Source of the DNA: Verrucomicrobiota bacterium
GTDB taxonomy: Bacteria; Verrucomicrobiota; Verrucomicrobiia; Verrucomicrobiales; Akkermansiaceae
Direction: 5' to 3'
Assembly: GCA_026397695.1 (NCBI GenBank)
Contig: JAPLUJ010000474.1
Coordinates: 1-7,422 of the forward strand
Length of the DNA stretch: 7,422 nt
Below the pieces are notes generated by a model. The model was not told the origin of the DNA, ran no database searches, and was given only the letters and a program-made list of their open reading frames with translations. Below, piece after piece: positions 1 to 5,065 of this stretch; position 1 is the first letter of the stretch; each line of letters starts with the position of its first letter. Both the position numbers and the translations under genes were made by a program.

Positions 1-168
1 GGCTCCTGGCTCAACGGCGGACTCGTGGCCTCCTCATACCGCGGCAACGGCGACCCGTCGAACGCGGGCACCGAAAGCGGGTTCCGTGTTGCCAGTGTCC
101 CTGAACCAAGTTGCTGGGTCCTAACGATATTCGCTAGTGGAATGTTGTTGGTCCGCCGGAAACGCTGA
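1..168 (+). CDS. C-terminal end of an FGE/SUMF1-like PEP-CTERM protein (5' end outside window)
   Basis: The frame is open from base 1 and gives 55 residues before TGA at 166-168. It begins in a GSW motif, reaches GFRVA (the usual last strand of formylglycine-generating-enzyme-like sulfatase-modifying domains, PF03781), and then has a PEP-CTERM sorting tail: VPEP, a short hydrophobic segment and a terminal RRKR. In this family the tail is recognised by an exosortase at the inner membrane and the protein is exported; the N-terminal signal peptide would lie upstream of the window. The last 28 residues and some bases past the stop closely resemble the end of the next gene at 1121, so the two are tandem paralogues. 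The enzymatic role is unknown; many such PEP-CTERM FGE-like proteins probably lack true formylglycine-generating activity. Confidence 0.85.
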   Translation, partial: GSWLNGGLVASSYRGNGDPSNAGTESGFRVASVPEPSCWVLTIFASGMLLVRRKR

Positions 169-262
169 TTCTTCCCTTTGATTCTTGATCCCGCGAAAGT
201 CCTTGCGGAATGGCCGCAGCTCCCATAACTTGTGGATTGTCATTCGATTGCCCCGGGTTTCC

Positions 263-1121
263 ATGAAAAATCCCCTCATCCCCTCCCTCCGTCTGGCCGT
301 TCTGGCAGGCGTTTCGTTCGTCCCTCCGGCTCGGGCTGCAATTAACATCGACTATGTCAGCGTCGGGAATCCTGGCAATTATGGCAGCTTCTACGGTGTT
401 GTGAGATACGCATATCAGATTGGGAAATACGAGGTGACCAACGCCCAGTATGCCGCGTTCCTGAATGCCAAAGGAGGTGCTAACAGTTATGGGATCTACA
501 ATTCGAAGATGTCATCCTACGGGATCGCTCAAACAGGCTCATCCGGTAGCTACACCTATAGCGTGACGAGTGGTTTTGAGAACCGTCCGGTGGTCTATGT
601 CTCGTGGTACGATGCGGCCCATGGAAACCGGAGCCTACACGCTGAGCGGCAACACAGGAATAATCACCGTCAATCCGGGTGCCACGGTATATATTCCCAG
701 TGAGGACGAGTGGTATAAGGCAGCGTATTACAACGGCGGCACCTCGACCTACTCGCTATATCCCAATGGGCAGAACTCGATCACCACGGCGGATGCGAAT
801 TACAATAACAGCGTGGGCCACAGCACCGACGTGGGTAGTTATGGCGGCGACCCGAGTTCCTACGGCACGTTCGACCAAGGTGGCAACGTTTGGGAATGGA
901 ATGATCGCGTCTATTCCGGCTCTTCAGGCTTGTTGCGTGGGCAGCGCGGGGGTTCCTGGTACAACCTCGGCGGCCCTCTGTACTCAGCGTACGGCTTCTA
1001 CTCCGTACCCTCGCAAGAGACCTTCGACCTCGGGTTCCGCGTTGCCAGTGTCCCTGAACCCAGTTACGTGGTCCTTTCGATACTCGCTAGCGGAGTGTTG
1101 GTGATCCACCGGAAGCGCTGA
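263..1121 (+). pseudogene. FGE/SUMF1-like PEP-CTERM protein, frameshifted
   Basis: Two overlapping frames together make one protein. The first (ATG at 263) gives a signal peptide ending near PARA, then an FGE-like N-terminal half with YQIGKYEVTNAQYAAFLNA and VSWYDAA. That frame stops being sensible at about 619 and ends at 703. The second frame takes over at about 621 (ETGAYTL) and carries SEDEWYKAAYYNG, GGNVWEWND, RGGSW, LGFRVA and the PEP-CTERM tail (VPEP, hydrophobic segment, HRKR). Relatives normally have roughly a dozen residues of the RFxNWLxNGQ type between WYDAA and ETGAYTL; these are missing here, so a short deletion not divisible by three probably caused the shift. The frame is open further upstream, but 263 gives the proper signal peptide. 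No clear ribosome-binding site is visible. It would be an exported, exosortase-sorted protein if intact. A sequencing error is possible but would not explain the missing block. Confidence 0.8.
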
Positions 1122-1150
1122 TCCTTCCCTTTGTCCTTTGTCTTCGGGGG

Positions 1151-1283
1151 GCGTCGCCATCTTGGCGGCATTTTCTGGCGTCTCGCCGGGAAACATGGAA
1201 ATGACGCCCGAGGCGCAGCCTCGCTAACAAAATATCAAGAGCGCTCCGCAGGATGCGGAACGCAGCCGGCAAGATGCCGACGC
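1151..1283. repeat. REP-like hairpin cluster
   Basis: This intergenic stretch holds three short hairpins: CGCCA-TCT-TGGCG at 1155-1167, CGAGGC-GCA-GCCTCG at 1209-1223 and CGGCA-AGA-TGCCG at 1267-1279. The outer two lie in inverted 18-base arms (1151-1168 and 1266-1283) that are reverse complements except for two bases. Those two differences compensate each other in the stem, so each hairpin still pairs. This looks like a small palindromic dispersed repeat of the REP type. It could also serve as the transcription end for the upstream PEP-CTERM gene, but there is no T-run. Confidence 0.5.
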
Positions 1284-1331
1284 TCCCCATCGTTCCGTTG
1301 ACACCGCCACCGTCGCGTCTATCAATCTATC

Positions 1332-1515
1332 ATGTCCAACACCCTCACCAACGTCAAAGACATCAAGGTCGCCCAGAAGGCGCTCATGCCCTTCATGGCA
1401 CAACTGCTGCCGGTCACCGCGTTTTCCATCGACTTCAGCCCGCTGCCCGCCGACAAGCTCGACACGGTGCGCGTGCCCCTGGTCGGCGCGCCCAGCACGT
1501 CGAGCGACTTCGCCG
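1332..1515 (+). pseudogene. Probable phage major capsid protein, N-terminal fragment
   Basis: From ATG 1332 the first 61 residues read like the start of a tailed-phage coat protein: MSNTLTNVKDIKVAQKALMP, a hydrophobic stretch, then DTVRVPLVGAPSTSSDF. The similarity is by recollection of coat-protein starts and is not certain. At about 1511-1516 the sequence switches abruptly, in another reading frame, to the 3' end of a small virion-protein gene. The nominal frame runs on to 1592 but is nonsense after the junction. The missing C-terminal part may be what is preserved separately at 4822-5037. No ribosome-binding site is evident. TTGACA at 1298 followed 16 bases later by TATCAA at 1320 could be a promoter, but this is weak. 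Confidence 0.55.
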
Positions 1516-1665
1516 ATGGCCGCCAAGGCGCAGATCCCGGTCGGAGCCGCCACCAAGGAAGCCAACGCACCCACCGTGTTCGTTGTCCTTGAAGGCCCGG
1601 CCCTGATCGAACTGGACGGCACGTCGGCCTGCCGCATCAACCTGGTGGCGGGCGAGTACTCCTGA
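1516..1665 (+). pseudogene. 3' fragment of small phage virion protein (partial copy of the gene at 5066)
   Basis: The 150 bases from ATG 1516 to TGA 1665 encode 49 residues (MAAKAQIPVGAATKEANA... to LVAGEYS) that match the last 49 residues of the intact gene ending at 5578 with two amino-acid changes (P/T and L/H) and about 11 base changes, most of them synonymous. The 5' two-thirds of the gene is gone and the fragment is joined to capsid-like sequence. The homology continues past the stop into the terminator at 1698. The in-frame ATG means a 49-residue peptide could still be made, but nothing suggests it is used. Confidence 0.8.
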
Positions 1666-1697
1666 AAATTCCCGGTATGGTCTAACGGGGTTCGTGG

Positions 1698-1727
1698 GCA
1701 CCCTCTCCGGGAAACCGGGGAGGGTGC
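1698..1727 (+). terminator. Rho-independent terminator, 13-bp stem with GAAA loop (copy 1)
   Basis: The arms 1698-1710 and 1715-1727 pair over all 13 positions (one G-U) around a GAAA tetraloop and are followed by TTGTTT. It lies 32 bases after the virion-protein stop. A second copy is found at the same place after the intact gene at 5610-5639. It would end transcription of the phage head operon and insulate the Fic gene downstream. Confidence 0.85.
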
Positions 1728-1831
1728 TTGTTTGGAATCCGCACGATAGGTAAAGCCCGCCTTGACCTCTGGCGTAAATCTCAAACACCCCCCGGGTTTG
1801 GAGATCTGGCAATCTGGAAATCGGCGGGCCG

Positions 1832-1862
1832 AAATTCCATTTTGGCGGCAAACATGGAATTT
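1832..1862. repeat. Perfect 9-bp inverted repeat ahead of the Fic gene
   Basis: AAATTCCAT at 1832-1840 and ATGGAATTT at 1854-1862 are exact reverse complements separated by 13 bases. A further GAAATTCCAG follows at 1871-1880, and related ATCTGG/CTGGAA words occur at 1803-1820. It lies at the possible start of the Fic reading frame, so it could be an operator, a translation-blocking hairpin or simply a dispersed repeat. The motif TTGGCGG...AAACATGGAA is shared with the intergenic region near 1163-1200, which favours a dispersed repeat. Confidence 0.45.
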
Positions 1863-3068
1863 ATGCTTCCGAAATTCCAGGTTCGCAGATATTCTTCCCC
1901 TGTGATCCGCCAGGTTACAGGCAAGTACACCACCGTTTCCACTACCGGGGAAGCGTTCAAGGCGTTTGTTCCCAGCCCGCTGCCGCCCGAACCTCCCGTG
2001 GTTCTGGACGCTACCCTGGAGCAACTCCACAGCGAGGCCCTGATGGCCCTCGGGAGGCTGGATGGCATTACCAGCCTGCTGCCCGATCCGAAGCAATTCC
2101 TCTACGCCTACGTGCGCAAGGAGGCGGTTGCCTCATCGCAAATCGAAGGCACCCAGTCTTCGTTGGCCGACCTGCTTGCCCATGAAATGGAGTCGGCTCC
2201 GGGTGTTCCGCTAGATGACGTGCGGGAAGTGTCGGACTGCGTGGCGGCATACGACCATGCGGAACGGCGGCTGACGGAGGGCTTTCCACTTTCCCTCCGT
2301 CTCATCGCCGAGGCACACGCAAAACTGCTGGCAAGCGGCCGGGGCCAGACTCAATGCTCGGGGGAGTTCAGACGGAGCCAGAATTGGATTGGCGGCAGCC
2401 GCCCGGGAAACGCCCGGTTCGTCCCACCACCACCAGACGAGGTGATGACATGCATGGGATTGCTGGAACAATTCCTGCACGATGATCCAGTTAGAACGCT
2501 TCCGTTGATCAAGGCCGCGCTGGCGCATGTGCAGTTTGAAACGATCCATCCGTTCCTGGATGGCAATGGTCGCGTCGGTCGCCTGCTCATCACCCTGATC
2601 CTGAGAACCGAAGGGCTGTTGAAGTATCCGATCCTGCACCTGTCGCTTTTCTTCAAGGAACATCGCGCCAGATATTACGAACTGCTCCAAGATGTGCGCG
2701 TCACGGGAAACTGGGAGGCGTGGCTCGACTTTTTCCTTCAAGGCGTGCGGGACATTGCGACCCAAACCGCATCCGACATTCACCGGTCCTTGGACTTGTT
2801 CGAGCGGGACAGGCAGCGCATTGGCACATTTGGCCGGGCGGCGCGTTCGTCGCTACTGATCCACGACCAATTGAAACGGCAGCCTCTGGCATCGATCGCG
2901 GCACTCGCCACGGCCACCAATCTCACCCCGACGACCATCGCCTCGTCGCTCGGCAAACTGCGGAGCCTGGAAATTGTCAGGGAAGTCACGGGAGGGAGCT
3001 ACGGCCGACTCTATGCGTATGATGGTTATCTCGCAATCCTGGCCGAGGGATCGGAAGCCATCCGTTGA
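1863..3068 (+). CDS. Fic family protein (class II AMP-transferase) with C-terminal winged helix
   Basis: Fic enzymes transfer AMP (rarely other nucleotide parts) from ATP to a hydroxyl group of target proteins, using a catalytic His. From ATG 1863 the product has 401 residues. It shows the family N-terminal domain (TGKY near the start, then FVPSPLPP), the class II auto-inhibitory helix motif S-S-Q-I-E-G at residues 91-96, and an intact active-site loop HPFLDGNGRVGR at residues 229-240. The C-terminus (about 330-401) is a winged-helix-like region with LTPTTIASSLGKLRSLEIV, suggesting DNA binding or autoregulation. The start is uncertain. GTG 1902 gives the N-terminus most like relatives, ATG 1854 is also possible, and TTG 1728 lies in the terminator tail and is unlikely. 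No clear ribosome-binding site helps. Every key residue is intact, unlike the phage genes around it. The target is unknown. The gene sits between a phage head-module terminator and a connector gene, so it is probably phage cargo. Confidence 0.92.
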   Translation: MLPKFQVRRYSSPVIRQVTGKYTTVSTTGEAFKAFVPSPLPPEPPVVLDATLEQLHSEALMALGRLDGITSLLPDPKQFLYAYVRKEAVASSQIEGTQSSLADLLAHEMESAPGVPLDDVREVSDCVAAYDHAERRLTEGFPLSLRLIAEAHAKLLASGRGQTQCSGEFRRSQNWIGGSRPGNARFVPPPPDEVMTCMGLLEQFLHDDPVRTLPLIKAALAHVQFETIHPFLDGNGRVGRLLITLILRTEGLLKYPILHLSLFFKEHRARYYELLQDVRVTGNWEAWLDFFLQGVRDIATQTASDIHRSLDLFERDRQRIGTFGRAARSSLLIHDQLKRQPLASIAALATATNLTPTTIASSLGKLRSLEIVREVTGGSYGRLYAYDGYLAILAEGSEAIR

Positions 3069-3105
3069 GACACGCACGGCGCTTGATTGACAGGCGTGCC
3101 GGGGC

Positions 3106-3290
3106 ATGGAACTCAAATCGGAAATTCTATCTGACCTGCGGCAACTTCTATCAGAGCATGGCGTGAGGGCGCGGTGGCAGGGGCTTGACCTGCTGGTTCT
3201 CGTCAGCCGCGTGAAGCGCGAACAGCAAATAGAGATGGGTGGGTTCGTGGAGTCGCCCGAACTCAGCCTGCGGGTGCCGAAGCTGGCGTT
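3106..3290 (+). pseudogene. Phage head-tail connector-like protein, N-terminal fragment
   Basis: Starting at ATG 3106, 37 bases after the Fic stop, about 62 residues read as a coherent phage protein (MELKSEILSDLRQLLSEHGV, then LVLVSRVKREQQIEMGGFVESPELSLRVP). The pattern recalls small head-tail joining or attachment proteins, which make up the neck between capsid and tail. Such proteins usually have about 100 residues; here the sequence breaks off after KLAF at about 3290, where a cluster of perfect hairpins begins. The nominal frame continues to 3369 but only translates the repeats. Family assignment is by general resemblance and not certain. Confidence 0.5.
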
Positions 3291-3295
3291 CCCTA

Positions 3296-3367
3296 ACAGG
3301 CGTCCTCGCCTGTCATTTCTTTCTCCAACATGCGGGACGCATGTTGGCCCACTCAGCCGGGACGGCT
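3296..3367. repeat. Cluster of three tight hairpins (REP-like element)
   Basis: Three perfect stem-loops follow each other: ACAGGCG-TCCT-CGCCTGT at 3296-3313 (7 bp), CCAACATGCG-GGA-CGCATGTTGG at 3325-3347 (10 bp) and AGCCG-GGA-CGGCT at 3355-3367 (5 bp). The last two share a GGA loop set in a CGGGACG core. Read on the minus strand, the first has an AGGA loop in the same kind of core. The cluster separates two phage gene fragments that are both cut at its edges, so it was probably inserted or was the site of a deletion. Confidence 0.65.
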
Positions 3368-3502
3368 AAGCTCCGGTTGACACGGCGCACGCGGTCAAAT
3401 GGCCGCGGCATTCCTTGCATGCCATGCGCCCGCTCTCGCTCGCCAGCTACGACGTGCTTCTGCGTACCGGCAACCCGCTGGTGAAGGGCGAAATGCCAAT
3501 GG

Positions 3503-3603
3503 GGAGATCGTGGATAGCAGATTGTAGATCGTGGATGAAGAGCATTGGCGCAGTTCTTTTTCTTCCATCTACGATCCACAATCCTCGATCTGCGATCTTC
3601 TCT
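3503..3603. repeat. MITE-like inverted repeat within the chaperone gene
   Basis: The left arm (about 3503-3542) and the right arm (about 3561-3603) are imperfect reverse complements of about 40 bases, separated by about 18 bases. The arms are built from a repeated word: GATCGTGGAT occurs at 3506-3515 and 3527-3536, and variants of it, reverse-complemented, make up the right arm. It has no coding capacity. It interrupts the gpG-like gene between GNPLVKGEMP and SLTPADFQ, so it is probably a non-autonomous mobile or REP-like element. Confidence 0.7.
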
Positions 3604-3720
3604 CCTCATCTTCTGCGGCAGCCTCACACCCGCCGACTTCCAGACCGCGTTCAAACGGTTAGAAAAACAAAGCTGCGAACTGGAAGCGGCGCAGATCGAA
3701 ACCATGGGGGGCATTGGCTC

Positions 3721-3727
3721 AAAAAAG
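3721..3727 (+). promoter_or_regulatory. Programmed -1 ribosomal frameshift site A AAA AAG
   Basis: In the gpG reading frame the codons are TCA AAA AAG, giving the classic slippery heptamer A AAA AAG. A slip of one base back leaves the gpG frame, which ends 30 bases later at TAG 3755-3757, and enters the frame that encodes the T-like extension to 3978. A G-run at 3706-3711 lies about nine bases upstream, like the Shine-Dalgarno-type stimulator known for dnaX. GCGACG at 3737-3742 could pair with CGTCGC at 3774-3779 downstream, which is weak evidence for a stimulatory structure. Confidence 0.7.
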
Positions 3728-3978
3728 CCCCGCCGTGCGACGAGCCAGGTTTCCTAGCGGCCCAGGTGTTTGCCGTCGCGGCCGAAACCGGCTGGCCGGA
3801 AAAGCGGATTCTGTTCATGCCACTGGCGCGACTCGCCCAGTATCAGCACTGCCTGTTGCGGCGGAACGGGGTGAGGACGCATTGGAGCAGCACCGGCACG
3901 GTACAAACCACTCTGCGAGGGCAATTGGAGGCTCTTCGGCTACAGTGGGGCTGTGGCATCGCTCAAGACAGAACTTGA
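3727..3978 (+). CDS. T-like extension of tail assembly chaperone (reached by -1 frameshift)
   Basis: This has no start of its own. The frame is entered from the gpG-like frame at the slippery site. It codes for KAPPCDEPGFLAAQVFAVAA, ETGWPEKRILFMPLARLAQY and QHCLLRRNGV, then less familiar sequence to TGA at 3976-3978. TGWPEKRIL...PLARLAQYQH is typical of the short C-terminal parts of siphophage tail chaperones (a Trp and Glu near an I-L-x-x-P-L-x-x-L-x-Q-Y helix). In lambda-type phages the fused GT protein recruits major tail subunits onto the chaperone-coated tape measure. The region is undamaged, but its upstream gene is broken, so it cannot function now unless another start is used. The last 30 residues may not be original. 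Confidence 0.6.
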   Translation, partial: APPCDEPGFLAAQVFAVAAETGWPEKRILFMPLARLAQYQHCLLRRNGVRTHWSSTGTVQTTLRGQLEALRLQWGCGIAQDRT

Positions 3979-4008
3979 TCCCTGATCGGAATGCGCTATC
4001 CTCCGTCC

Positions 4009-4236
4009 ATGGACTCCCGCCTGAAGATCGATCCAAATGTCTGCCACGGCAAACCTGTCGTGCGCGGCACACGGGTTCTTGTTTCCACAATCCTCGGCGC
4101 GCTTGGTGCCGGTGATTCGATTGAGGACATCCTTGAGGACTATCCTAACATCACCAAAGAGGATATTGAGGCAGCATTGGAATTTGCCAGCCAACTTTCG
4201 GACTATCAAACTTCAGCCTACGAGGCGGTGGCATGA
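4009..4236 (+). CDS. DUF433 family antitoxin
   Basis: From ATG 4009 this encodes 75 residues; an in-frame ATG at 3991 would add six, and no ribosome-binding site clearly favours either. The sequence has the DUF433 (PF04255) hallmarks: KIDPNVCHGKPVVRGTRVLV, then LGAGDSIEDILEDYPNITKE and DIEAALEFA, a small helix-turn-helix-like fold. DUF433 proteins are commonly paired with DUF5615 PIN-like proteins and are thought to act as antitoxins that bind the partner and the shared promoter. The stop overlaps the start of the next gene (ATGA at 4233-4236), so the two are translationally coupled. It lies between the tail chaperone and the tape-measure start, at a phage gene boundary. Confidence 0.88.
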   Translation: MDSRLKIDPNVCHGKPVVRGTRVLVSTILGALGAGDSIEDILEDYPNITKEDIEAALEFASQLSDYQTSAYEAVA

Positions 4237-4604
4237 GGTTTTTTCTGGACGAGAATTTCCCGAAGTCGGCAACAACATGGTTGTCGGAACTTGGGCACGA
4301 GGTTTTCGACGTTCGTGGCTCGGAACGGGAGGGCATGCCGGATAACGAATTGTTCAGTCAAGCACAGCATGTTGGCGCGATCATTCTGACAACAGACGGG
4401 GATTTCTTTCACACAGTTCCCCATCTTTTCGAACATCATGCTGGAGTGCTGGTAATCGCTCTGCGCCAGCCAAATCGTAAGAACATCATGGGGAGGTTGG
4501 CGTGGGCGATGGATCATTTCAGTCCGCCGGAATTTTCTAACCGCGTAATCCAACTTCGTGACAAAACGTGGATCGCAGTGCCGCCGCTCAATAAAGTGGG
4601 TTGA
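4233..4604 (+). CDS. DUF5615 family PIN-like toxin
   Basis: This 123-residue protein begins MRFFLDENFPKSATTWLSEL, the standard start of the DUF5615 (PF18480) PIN-like family, with the acidic D-E-N motif at residues 6-8. It continues with GHEVFDVRG, DNELFSQA, and ILTTDGDFF with the second acidic patch (DGDF), then VLVIALRQP. PIN-like folds are usually Mg-dependent RNases, and this family is considered the toxin partner of DUF433 proteins, although the RNA target is not established. Its length is normal and all acidic residues are present, so it looks functional. The start overlaps the antitoxin stop by four bases. The stop is 15 bases ahead of the tape-measure start. Confidence 0.88.
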   Translation: MRFFLDENFPKSATTWLSELGHEVFDVRGSEREGMPDNELFSQAQHVGAIILTTDGDFFHTVPHLFEHHAGVLVIALRQPNRKNIMGRLAWAMDHFSPPEFSNRVIQLRDKTWIAVPPLNKVG

Positions 4605-4619
4605 CTCCACCCCCGGCGC

Positions 4620-4824
4620 ATGAGCGCTTTGACCGTCACCCTTGGAGCCGACATTAGCGCCTTGAAACGGGCCATGGCCGGGGCCACCGAATTGGTTGCC
4701 GCGTCTGCCCGGCGTATGGGGAAAATGACGGGAGCGGGTCTGGCAGGACTTGGCAAAAGTGGCGCGGTGGCCCTGGGGAAAGGTTTTGAGGTGAGCGGGA
4801 TTGCGCTCAAGGCTGGCATCGGTG
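4620..4824 (+). pseudogene. Phage tail tape-measure protein, N-terminal fragment
   Basis: From ATG 4620 about 68 residues read MSALTVTLGADISALKRAMA followed by an Ala/Gly-rich helical stretch (LAGLGKSGAVALGKGF). This is the typical opening of tape-measure proteins, which set tail length and are normally many hundreds of residues long. After GIALKAGIGA, at about 4824, the sequence switches to the 3' end of another phage gene in a different frame. The original frame runs on meaninglessly to 5054. Its position after the tail chaperone fits the standard phage order, interrupted only by the toxin-antitoxin pair. Confidence 0.6.
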
Positions 4825-5037
4825 CAACAGGCGGATGTCCTCATGTCGTCGGGTGCGTCCGTGTCCTCCCAGGCAACGCGGCTCGATCCCATCGTCACGT
4901 CGCTCGGGAAGGTCGGCGGCGGCGGTTACCTGCGCTTCACCGACACCCGCGCCAACAAGGTGTTCGTCACCCTCGAATGCCTCTACGGCTTCGTCGCCGC
5001 CAAGACCGACGCCCTCAAGCGCATCGTGAAACCCTAA
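4822..5037 (+). pseudogene. Probable phage capsid C-terminal fragment
   Basis: This frame gives about 71 residues: VQQADVLMSSGASVSSQATR, then DPIVTSLGKVGGGGYLRFTD, TRANKVFVTLECLYGFVAAK and a lysine-containing end LKRIVKP with TAA at 5035-5037. An ATG at 4843 could give a 64-residue protein, but the frame is coherent upstream of it and starts exactly where tape-measure sequence ends, so I read it as a truncated gene. DTRANK...LECLYGF resembles the final strands of coat proteins. The next gene (5066) is the virion protein whose other copy is fused to a capsid-like N-terminus at 1332, which supports this being the matching capsid C-terminus. This is an inference. Confidence 0.5.
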
Positions 5038-5065
5038 CCAAACCTCCAACCTAACAAACTAAGCC

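Larger units (their letters stand above)
3370..3757 (+). pseudogene. Phage tail assembly chaperone (gpG-like), interrupted
   Basis: Two coherent pieces remain. The first (3370-3501, frame of base 3370) includes HAVKWPRHSLHAMRPLSLAS and LLRTGNPLVKGEMP, a pattern like the start of siphophage tail-assembly chaperones (RPLTL...GNPL). The second (about 3605-3757, the other frame) reads SLTPADFQTAFKRLEKQSCE and LEAAQIETMGG, then ends RRATSQVS with TAG at 3755-3757. Between them lies an inverted-repeat element (3503-3603) that replaced the middle and put the halves in different frames. These chaperones coat the tape-measure protein during tail building and are encoded just before it; here a tape-measure start lies downstream at 4620. 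The slippery site at 3721 near the 3' end strongly supports the assignment. No intact start is left. Confidence 0.6.

Noticed and set aside
1298..1325. Promoter-like TTGACA and TATCAA with 16-base spacing ahead of the capsid fragment
   Set aside because: TTGACAC also appears inside coding sequence at 3377. One match of this quality is expected by chance, so it is mentioned but not called as a feature.
1253..1606. Plus-strand open frame rich in Arg, His and Pro
   Set aside because: It is out of frame with the capsid-like start at 1332 and the virion fragment at 1516. Its composition is typical of a shifted reading of GC-rich coding DNA.
1728..1862. TTG start giving the Fic protein 45 extra residues
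   Set aside because: The TTG is in the tail of the terminator and the added residues translate repeat sequence. Relatives start close to the TGKY block.
1224..2096. Long minus-strand open frame of 290 codons
   Set aside because: It runs antisense through the capsid and virion fragments, the terminator and the Fic start. It has no recognisable domain, and a similar shadow frame appears opposite the second virion-gene copy, so it is a by-product of GC-rich codon use.
2211..2783. Minus-strand open frame of 190 codons
   Set aside because: It lies wholly opposite the conserved Fic domain, whose motifs are intact on the plus strand, and shows no protein features of its own.
3714..4115. Plus-strand open frame of 133 codons across the chaperone end and the antitoxin
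   Set aside because: It overlaps the T-like frame and the DUF433 gene, both of which carry recognisable motifs. The frame itself has none.
4218..4898. Minus-strand open frame of 226 codons
   Set aside because: It is antisense to the well-supported DUF5615 toxin gene and the tape-measure start, and has no motif of its own.
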